Source: Iodidimonas nitroreducens
GTDB taxonomy: Bacteria > Pseudomonadota > Alphaproteobacteria > Sphingomonadales > Rhodothalassiaceae
NCBI RefSeq assembly: GCF_008579165.1
Contig: NZ_BKCN01000010.1
Reading direction: 5' to 3' (one strand)
DNA length: 64,000 nucleotides
Shown: piece by piece, positions 57,815 through 64,000 of the stretch
Numbering within the stretch: the stretch's first letter is position 1
Layout of the letters: the number at the start of each line of letters is the position of its first letter
The notes under the pieces: model-generated
What the model saw: the letters and a program-made list of their open reading frames with translations, nothing else
The model's database searches: none
Told to the model about the DNA's origin: nothing
Made by a program: the position numbers and the translations under genes

Positions 57815-59014
57815 ATGCCACAGCACAATAATCGAAAATCGGACGAAGCGCATCAGGATGGCCGGGGCGTCATCCGGTCGGTGGCGGTGATATCCAATCA
57901 GGCGCGCTCGATGTTGCATCATCGGGGGCCCTTGATCGCGGCGATGATCGGTTGCGGCGTGCGGGTTTATGCGCTGGCCCCTGATCATGATGGAGCATCG
58001 CGGGCCGAGGTCGAGGCGCTGGGGGCGGTGCCTGTTGATTATCGGCTGGATCGCACCGGCATGAACCCCCTGCGCGATCTGGGGCATATGCTCCGCCTTT
58101 CGCGGCTTTTGCGGCGGCTCGATGTGGATGCGAGCTTTGGCTATTTCATCAAGCCGGTGATTTATGGAAGCTTGGCTGCATGGCTGGCGGGGGTGCCGCA
58201 GCGTTTTGCGCTGATTGCCGGGCTTGGCTATGTTTTCACGGATGGAGACACGCCGCCTGATCTGAAAAAGCGTTCTCTGAAGCTGATTGTTTCGCTTCTG
58301 TATCGATTGGCCCTTCATCGCTGCGCGCAGGTGTTTTTTGAAAATGGCGATGATCTCCAGCATTTCGCAACGGCTGGGCATCTGCCCCGGGGCGTGGGGC
58401 TCAATGTGCATGGCACCGGGGTTTATCTTGATCATTATGCGCATGTGCCGCCACCCTTGGGGGATACCCCTCCGGTTTTTCTGCTGGTGGCGCGCTTGTT
58501 GCGCGAAAAAGGCCTTTATGAATTTGCCGAAGCCGCGCGCCGCGTCAAGGCCCGTTATCCCGCTGCGCGCTTTGTGCTTTTGGGCGGTCTGGATGATAAT
58601 CCCGGTTCCCTCACCCAGGAAACGGTGCAGGGCTGGGTGCAAGAGGGGATCATCGAATGGCCGGGCGCGGTTGCCGATGTGCGCCCGTATCTTATGGCAT
58701 CGTCCGTGTTTGTTTTACCAAGCTGGCGCGAAGGCCTGCCGCGCTCCACCACCGAAGCTTTGGCCACCGGGCGGGCGGTGATCACCACCGATGCGCCGGG
58801 CTGCCGGGATACGGTGATTGCAGGCGAAAATGGCCTGCTGGTGCCGGTGCGCGATCCGGCGGCGCTGGCAGCGGCGATGCAGCATTTCATCGATCATCCC
58901 GAGGATGTGGCGCGGATGGGGGCGGCAAGCCGCGCGCTGGCAGAAGCCCGCTTTGATGTGCACAAAATCAATGCCACCATTTTGCAGGCGATGGGGATTG
59001 CCCCTGCGCCCTGA
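57815..59014 (+). CDS. Glycosyltransferase family 4
   Basis: 399 residues from the ATG at 57815. The GT-B C-domain has 'PPVFLLVARLLREKGLYEFAEAARRVK', 'ARFVLLGGLDDNPGSLT' and 'VFVLPSWREGLPRSTTEALATGRAVITTDAPGCRDTVIAGENGLLVPVRD', typical of the subgroup that adds GalNAc/FucNAc-type sugars (PglA/WbpY-like), so the acceptor chain may hold an N-acetylated sugar; this is tentative. AAAGAG precedes the start. It is the last gene of the cluster and nearly abuts the convergent gspH. Confidence 0.9.
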   Translation: MPQHNNRKSDEAHQDGRGVIRSVAVISNQARSMLHHRGPLIAAMIGCGVRVYALAPDHDGASRAEVEALGAVPVDYRLDRTGMNPLRDLGHMLRLSRLLRRLDVDASFGYFIKPVIYGSLAAWLAGVPQRFALIAGLGYVFTDGDTPPDLKKRSLKLIVSLLYRLALHRCAQVFFENGDDLQHFATAGHLPRGVGLNVHGTGVYLDHYAHVPPPLGDTPPVFLLVARLLREKGLYEFAEAARRVKARYPAARFVLLGGLDDNPGSLTQETVQGWVQEGIIEWPGAVADVRPYLMASSVFVLPSWREGLPRSTTEALATGRAVITTDAPGCRDTVIAGENGLLVPVRDPAALAAAMQHFIDHPEDVARMGAASRALAEARFDVHKINATILQAMGIAPAP

Positions 59015-59020
59015 AGCCGA

Positions 59021-59470
59021 TCAGCCAGCCTGCTGCGGTCCATTGGTGATGATGGTTTCGCACAAGGGCGGGCGAATTTGCAGGCGAAGGCTGCGCCCGG
59101 ATGGGGCGATGAGGGTAATCTCGCCGCCCGCGCACAGCCCGATATCGCTGATCATCAAGGGGCCGGTGCTGCGGACGATCCAGCCATCGGGCAGATCGAA
59201 ATCAAGGGGCCGGGCATCGGGCGGCGGATTTCCTTCCACGCCATAATAAAGGGCCTGACCATCAAGCCGGGCGCGCATGGGGGCATGGCGCATTTGGGTG
59301 GCGATGGCTTCGGCCTGCTGGATCAACTGGCCGCTTTCAATGCGGGCGGTGAAAAGCGGTGCGGCCAGCCCCAAAACCAGCCCCATGATTGCCAGCACCA
59401 CCAGCATTTCCAGCAGGGTGAACCCCTGCCGGCTCGCCTTTGCCTTAGCGTGTGGAGGAAATATCGGCAT
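59021..59470 (-). CDS. gspH: Type II secretion pseudopilin GspH
   Basis: 149 residues from the ATG at 59470, preceded by AGGGG. The prepilin motif 'GFTLLEMLVVLAIMGLVLGLAAPLF' has cleavage at Gly16/Phe17 and Glu21. The C-terminal beta domain includes 'ISDIGLCAGGEITLIAPSGRSLRLQI'. The frame is open far upstream but only inside gspG. It overlaps gspG by 26 bases. Confidence 0.85.
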   Translation of the reverse strand: MPIFPPHAKAKASRQGFTLLEMLVVLAIMGLVLGLAAPLFTARIESGQLIQQAEAIATQMRHAPMRARLDGQALYYGVEGNPPPDARPLDFDLPDGWIVRSTGPLMISDIGLCAGGEITLIAPSGRSLRLQIRPPLCETIITNGPQQAG

Positions 59471-59909
59471 CCAGCCCCTCGCCCCCTTCGGCATTATCGG
59501 GGCCATAGCTATAGACTTCGGCAACCCCGCCCCGGGTTTCAGGCGCGCGATAGCGATAGGGATTTTTCCAGGGATCGACCGGGATCGAGCCATCGAGATA
59601 AGGCCCGAACCAGCTTGAACGCAAGGCCGGATCATCGGGTGGGGTAACCAAAAGCGACAAGCCTTCCTGCTCGGTGGGATAGCGGCCGATATCGATCCGC
59701 ATGGTATCGAGGGCGGTGCGCAACATGCGGGTTTGCGCCTGTGCAGTGGTGACTTTCGAGCTATCGAGCTGGCCAAACAGGCGCGGCCCCACAAGGGTTG
59801 CCAGCACCGCGATAATGGCAATCACGATCAGCATTTCCAGCAGGGTAAAGCCCCTTTGCTGGCCTTTTCTGGCGGCATTGGGATAATGCCGAAGCCGACA
59901 TGGGCACAT
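59445..59909 (-). CDS. gspG: Type II secretion major pseudopilin GspG
   Basis: This 154-residue protein has the prepilin motif 'GFTLLEMLIVIAIIAVLATLVGPRLFGQ' (cleavage Gly20/Phe21, Glu25). The downstream helix 'AQTRMLRTALDTMRIDIGRYPTEQEGLSLLVTPP' and the C-terminal loop 'YLDGSIPVDPWKNPYRYRAP...YSYGPDN' with its calcium-binding Asp residues are diagnostic of GspG, the main pseudopilus subunit. Confidence 0.95.
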   Translation of the reverse strand: MCPCRLRHYPNAARKGQQRGFTLLEMLIVIAIIAVLATLVGPRLFGQLDSSKVTTAQAQTRMLRTALDTMRIDIGRYPTEQEGLSLLVTPPDDPALRSSWFGPYLDGSIPVDPWKNPYRYRAPETRGGVAEVYSYGPDNAEGGEGLDADISSTR

Positions 59910-59926
59910 GGTGCGTATCTCCGTTC

Positions 59927-61131
59927 CTAGATTTCAAATTGATAAAGACTGGTCATGGCCAGCACGATTCCGATCACAAGGGTGCCCACGATCATCGAGA
60001 TCAGCAAGATGGCCACCGGCTCGGCAAGGGCTGTGATTTTCTTGGCCCGTTCGCGGGCATCATCATCTAAAATATTGCTCATGAATAAAAGCATCTGATC
60101 AAGGGCGGCGGCCTGCCGGCCGGTACGCAAAAGATCGGTGAAGGTGGGATCAAGGGCCACCCCATTTGCAAGCGCTTCATCCAATGGTTCCCCCGCTCGC
60201 ACGCCCCGGCGGGCCTCGATCAACCCTTGGGAAAAGCTGGGGCTGGTCACCGCCCGGGCGGCCAGATCAAAAGCGGTGAGCAAAGGCGCGCCATTGCGCA
60301 TGGCCACCCCCATGGTGCGCGCCCAATTGGCAAGCTGGGCGCGGCGCAAAAAGGGCCCCAGCACCGGCAGGCGATCAAGCAGGGCGAAAAAGCGGGCGCG
60401 GGCAGGGCGGGAACGCCCGATATGGAGCGCGGCGGCGATAAGGGCAAAAGCGGATAAGCCCAGCACAAGGGTATTGTCGCGAAACAGCGCCGATCCCCCC
60501 AGCACCATTTTGGAAATCAGCGGCAGTTTATCGCGATCATCGCCGATCATGCTTCAAATTGCGGCACCACCACCACAAACATGAAAATGGTGATCACCAG
60601 CCCGGTTGCCGCCAGAAATGCGGGATAGGTCAGCGCGCCGCGTATATCACGGCGCAGGGCTTCTTCCTGCTCCATGCGATTGGCGGCATCGCTTAAAGCA
60701 TCGGCGATGGCCCCCGTTTGCTCGCCCAATTCAGCCAATTGCGCCACATAGGGCGGAAAATCGGCCATATGGGTGGCAAAGGTTTGGGATAGCCGCTCCC
60801 CCGCCCGCAGGCCCCGGCGCATGGCAAGGCTGCGGGCCCGCAGCACCGGATGGCCATTGCGCGAAAGGCTATCCATGCATTCCAAAAGCGGCAATCCGGC
60901 AGAAAGCAGCGTGGCCATCTGGCGGATATAGCGCGCCCGCGCCTTGTTTTTCAGCTTTTTCCGGAAAAGCCCGGCGAAAGGCAGGCTGCTCCGCCCCACG
61001 GCTTCGATCCGGAAAGGTTCAAGGCCTTTGTCCTTCAGCTTTTGCCAGGCTTCGCGCTTTGATCCGGCTTCGATCCGGCCCGATAAAACCACGCCATCCA
61101 CCTTGATGGATTTATGCTTGTAATCTGCCAT
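59927..61131 (-). CDS. gspF: Type II secretion inner-membrane protein GspF (frame break)
   Basis: The joined protein of about 401 residues has two T2SF domains, each followed by membrane helices: 'ARYIRQMATLLSAGLPLLECMDSL' and 'QLAELGEQTGAIADALSDAANRMEQE' in the first, 'ANWARTMGVAMRNGAPLLTAFDLAA' and 'DLLRTGRQAAALDQML' in the second. The break is near 60550 (GAAGCATGATC); one more base reads 'PQFEAMIGDDRDKLP'. The start at 61131 lies one base after the gspE stop. GspF is the platform protein contacting GspE. Confidence 0.9.
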
Positions 61132-61132
61132 T

Positions 61133-62949
61133 TCAGTGGGCCATTGCGACGGATGCTCCCACCACGCGCAGCACTTCATCCAAAGTGGTTTCACCGGCGC
61201 GGGCTTTTTCGGCCCCATCTTCGATCAGGGTCATGAAGCCGCTTTGCCGGGCGATCTGGATCATATCGCGCAAGGATCGGCCAGCGGAAATGGCTTCAGC
61301 GATGGCCCCGTCGATGGCAGCGATTTCAAATAAAGCCAGCCGCCCCTGATAGCCGCTGTGGGAACATTGATCGCAGCCCGGCGCGGTGCGCCATCGGGCG
61401 GGGTTTTTGTCAATGACGGATTGCAGCGCAAGGCAATCGGCGGCCATCCGGTCGATGAAGGCATTTTGCTGGGCGATGCGCTGGGGATTGGTTTCATCCC
61501 GGGCGCAATGGGGGCACAGGCGGCGCACCAGCCTTTGGGCGGCGGTGCCGATGAGGCGGATGCCACCAGAAAGGGTTCAAGCCCCAGATCGATCAGCCGG
61601 GGGATGGCGGCGAGGGCGGAATTGGTGTGCAAAGTGGAGAGCACCAGATGCCCGGTGAGGGCGGCTTGCGCTGCAATGGCGGCGGTTTCACCATCGCGGA
61701 TTTCACCGATCATGATCACATCGGGGTCCTGACGCAGAATGGCGCGCAGGCCCCGGGCGAAATCATAGCCGATTTCCGATTTGGTCTGGATTTGCGATAC
61801 GCCGGTCATATCATATTCCACCGGATCTTCGATGGTGATGATCTTGCGGATGCCATCATTCACGGTTTCCAGCGCCCGATAAAGGGTGGTGGATTTGCCC
61901 GAGCCCGTGGGCCCGGTGACAAGGATGATGCCGTGATTTTCGCGCAACAGATCATCGAGCACATCGCGCGCCCGGCCATAAAGCCCAAGGCCCGAAAGAT
62001 CGAGCAGGGTGCGCTGTTTGCGCAAAAGGCGCAAAACCAGCCCCTCGCCCCATGATGTGGGCAGGGAGGACACGCGCAAATCCACTTCCTCGCCGGAAAT
62101 GCGGATGGTCTGGCGGCCATCCTGGGGCAGGCGGCGTTCGGCGATATCCATGCCCGATAAAAGCTTCACGCGGGAGACCACGGCATCGAAACGGCGGCGC
62201 GGCTGGGTGGCCTTCACATGCAAAACGCCATCGATGCGGCTGCGAACCTGAAACATATGTTCCGATGGTTCGATATGAATATCGGATGCCCCTTCATTCA
62301 GCGCCTGATTGAAGATGGTATTCACAAAATCGATCACCGGCGCTTCTTCGGCCATTTCGCGCAGGCGGGCGGTATCGGTTTCATCATCCTCCATGGCCGA
62401 AGCGCTGGCCTGATCGAAATGGGTGAGCAGGCTATCAATCAGGCTGTTGGCGGCCAGATGAATGCGCACGCAAGAAGCGCGGCTTTCCAGCATTTCGAGG
62501 ATGTCGGGATCAAGGCTGTGGCGAGGCGCGGCGCAGATGATCCCCGGCTGCCATGTCGGTTCATCGGGGATTTCATCACGGGAGGCATCGGGGGAACCAT
62601 TTGGGGCGGCATCGGGCTTTTCAACCGGCAGACACCAAACCGGTACGGATTTTTGCAAAAACCACGAAAGGGGCAGGCCCAGACTTTCGGCAGCAGCAAG
62701 GCAGGCGCTGGCATCGGGGGCGGCCTGGGGGGGCAGGATCGGCAGATCAAGCTGGCTTGACAGGGCCTTTAAAAGATCAGGCTCGCCCAAGGCACCAAGA
62801 CGCAAAAGCGCCTGACCATAAAGGCCACCCACTTCGCGTTGAAAGGCTTCGGCCTGTGCCCGATCCCTTGCCGTTATCAAGCCAAGCTCTGCCAATATCG
62901 TGCCGATACGCCGATGATCCATGCCTTGTTCGTGCCTTGTGCGTAACAT
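61133..62949 (-). CDS. gspE: Type II secretion ATPase GspE (frame break)
   Basis: This hexameric ATPase drives pseudopilus assembly. 'LNEGASDIHIEPSE', Walker A GPTGSGKSTTLYRAL, Asp box 'TIEDPVEYDMTGVSQIQ', Walker B 'DVIMIGEIRDGETA' and His box 'STLHTN' are in order. The zinc domain has CPHC and CDQC pairs. A missing base near 61556 separates 'PFLVASA' from 'LIGTAAQRLVRRLCPHC'. The start is uncertain: 62949 (weak AGG) or 62922. The N1 domain includes 'IGTILAELGLITARDRAQAEAF'. Order E-F-G-H on this strand is the usual one. Confidence 0.9.
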
Positions 62950-63075
62950 GTCGGGGGCCTGCCCGCGCCTTGTTTGCTTTGGGGGCCGCGTCTCCCGGAT
63001 ATCGCCTTGTTGTAATGGATCGCGCCGCGCTGGCCAAGTTTTCTCTTTGTTTGATCGCGCGCACACGCACCACAC

Positions 63076-63120
63076 CGGATCAAGCCCGGGATAATGATTG
63101 GGGGGTCAAGCCCGGGATGG
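63076..63120. repeat. Short relatives of the palindromic extragenic repeat
   Basis: TCAAGCCCGGGA occurs twice, at 63080-63091 and 63106-63117, 26 bases apart. It shares the TCAAGCCCGG core with the cluster at 24901-25195. The region lies upstream of gspE and contains no gene. Confidence 0.55.
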
Positions 63121-63167
63121 AGAGGGAAGGGGCAGGCCTTCAGAAAAAAATGATACATATTGAAAAA

Positions 63168-63212
63168 TGGCGCACCCGACAAGATTCGAACTTGTGACCT
63201 CTGCCTTCGGAG
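63168..63212 (-). other. 3' fragment of tRNA-Arg(CCG), attachment-site remnant
   Basis: Read on the minus strand, 45 bases match the 3' part of a tRNA-Arg: CTCCGAA anticodon loop with anticodon CCG, the 3' anticodon arm GGCAG, a variable loop, the T arm ACAAG-TTCGAAT-CTTGT, the acceptor 3' strand ending in CGGGTGCG, and CCA. On the other side of the anticodon loop (63213 onward) the sequence no longer pairs with it, so the 5' half is missing. Such 3' fragments mark the far end of elements integrated into a tRNA gene. A tyrosine integrase gene lies 123 bases away. Confidence 0.85.
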
Positions 63213-63335
63213 AACATGGGATAGCCCGTAAAACTGCGACTGTTCCGCGATTGTTCATGCAGAACAAAGCAAGAAACGGCATATCCTGACGTTTGTAACG
63301 CGGACATTCTGCGGACATATCGTCATTTCTAATCA

Positions 63336-64000
63336 TTAGTCCATCGCCTCTCTGGCAGCTTTGAAATGATCAGGATGATGATGCGCGTAAAGCTCGCTCG
63401 TTCGATCATGTGAGTGCCCAAGCCATCCCGCTATCTGGAAAAGATCAACGCCCTTTTGCGCCAGCCACGTTCCGGCGGTGTGTCGCAGGGTGTGCGGTGT
63501 GACCTCATCCAGCCCCGCCCTGATTGCCGCCGCAGCAAACCCCTTCTTTATGTCGCCTAAAGGCTTGCCGTTCCTAGAGATCACATAGCCCAAGTCGGAG
63601 CCTCGCTCCCGCGCCTTCACCAGAAACCATTTCAGCCCGCGCGGAATGGGGATAATTGATCGGCCCTTATCTGTTCGCTTCCGCCCCGGCGGGTTGAAAT
63701 CAATAACGCCTCGAGCAAAATCAACCTGCGGCCAGCGCATGTCCAAGATCGCTCCCTTTCGTGCGCCGGTGTAAAGGCCAATGAGAATAAATAGGGGCAA
63801 ATACTGCCGCGCCTTGCTGTCATGCCTTGATGCCCATAGCAGACGCGCCGCTTCATCGCGTTCAAGCCACCTGTCTTTCCCCGCAGGCTTGGAAGGCAGC
63901 CATACATGAGGCACCCTTAGCAGTCGCCCATGCTTATGCTCATAATTCAGCGCGGCGCGAAGCACGCCAAGTTCTCGCCGCAGCGTGCCATCGGACACCC
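63336..64000 (-). CDS. Tyrosine-type site-specific integrase, N-terminus outside window
   Basis: The C-terminal 221 residues of a phage-type integrase. The catalytic domain has Arg in 'IGLYTGARKGAILDMRW', 'HTLRHTAGTWLAQKG' (HxxR), and 'WLGHSHDRTSELYAHHHP' with the second His and the nucleophile Tyr. The preceding 'SDGTLRRELGVLRAALNYEHKHGRL' is the core-binding domain, whose start is cut by the window edge. The gene lies beside the tRNA-Arg fragment, fitting an element that uses that tRNA as target. Confidence 0.92.
   Translation of the reverse strand, partial: VSDGTLRRELGVLRAALNYEHKHGRLLRVPHVWLPSKPAGKDRWLERDEAARLLWASRHDSKARQYLPLFILIGLYTGARKGAILDMRWPQVDFARGVIDFNPPGRKRTDKGRSIIPIPRGLKWFLVKARERGSDLGYVISRNGKPLGDIKKGFAAAAIRAGLDEVTPHTLRHTAGTWLAQKGVDLFQIAGWLGHSHDRTSELYAHHHPDHFKAAREAMD

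Noticed and set aside
63168..63245. Complete tRNA-Arg gene
   Set aside because: The sequence past the anticodon loop does not form the anticodon, D or acceptor 5' arms; only the 3' half is present.

Overview
The window is a chromosomal segment of an alphaproteobacterium. Supporting genes are sdhCDAB, UbiA/UbiD/COQ9 (ubiquinone), HpnG/HpnH (hopanoids), a COQ9-family protein, RsmE and GshA of the alphaproteobacterial/plant type, TonB-dependent uptake and a split type II secretion locus. Most genes share a moderately GC-rich composition; the clear exception is an AT-rich patch near 14.5-14.9 kb. The order within the class cannot be fixed from this sequence alone.

Layout. 1-12.8 kb: housekeeping genes (partial M2-family metallopeptidase lipoprotein, TraT-like lipoprotein, uvrB, thpR, a tesA-ybbA-ybbP type esterase/ABC module, a Bax-inhibitor-1-like protein, a TetR regulator, COQ9, rpsU). 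12.9-18.4 kb, minus strand: ubiD, an AT-rich two-gene unit with its own promoter, ppa, ubiA, a VOC protein and a low-molecular-weight phosphatase. 18.4-24.7 kb: an SDR, a candidate antisense-type small RNA, a sirtuin, a pterin dehydratase, yciB and sdhCDAB. 24.9-25.2 kb: a palindromic repeat cluster. 25.2-32.8 kb: CitE-like lyase, amidohydrolase, rsmE, gshA, hpnG, hpnH, ispH. 32.9-40.7 kb: a carbohydrate-use locus (GPH-type transporter, LacI regulator, TonB-dependent receptor, GH3 glycosidase) tied together by three copies of a LacI-type operator. 40.7-47.7 kb and 59.0-62.9 kb: two halves of a type II secretion system (L-K-J, M, C/N, D, I; then H, G, F, E). 47.8-59.0 kb, between them: an exopolysaccharide cluster of Wzx/Wzy type with rmlB, Wzz, flippase, sulfotransferase, polymerase, three glycosyltransferases and an asparagine-synthase-like amidotransferase. 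63.1 kb to the end: a 3' fragment of tRNA-Arg(CCG) next to a tyrosine integrase, most likely the left edge of an integrated element that runs out of the window.

An important caveat: about twenty-one short indels break nineteen otherwise well-conserved genes (uvrB, ybbP-like, coq9, ubiD, ubiA, gshA, rsmE, gspD/E/F, wzz and others). Most are the loss of one G or C inside GGC/GCC or a longer G run, and I see no other decay in those genes. The simplest reading is uncorrected sequencing or assembly error. I therefore list these as single genes spanning the break and give the break position. Two breaks lie in long mononucleotide tracts and could instead be genuine slippage sites.

The most interesting non-coding signals are a candidate small RNA on the minus strand at about 19250-19375, with C-rich anti-Shine-Dalgarno-like loops and an intrinsic terminator, and a strong orphan terminator at 43558-43596 between divergent secretion genes.
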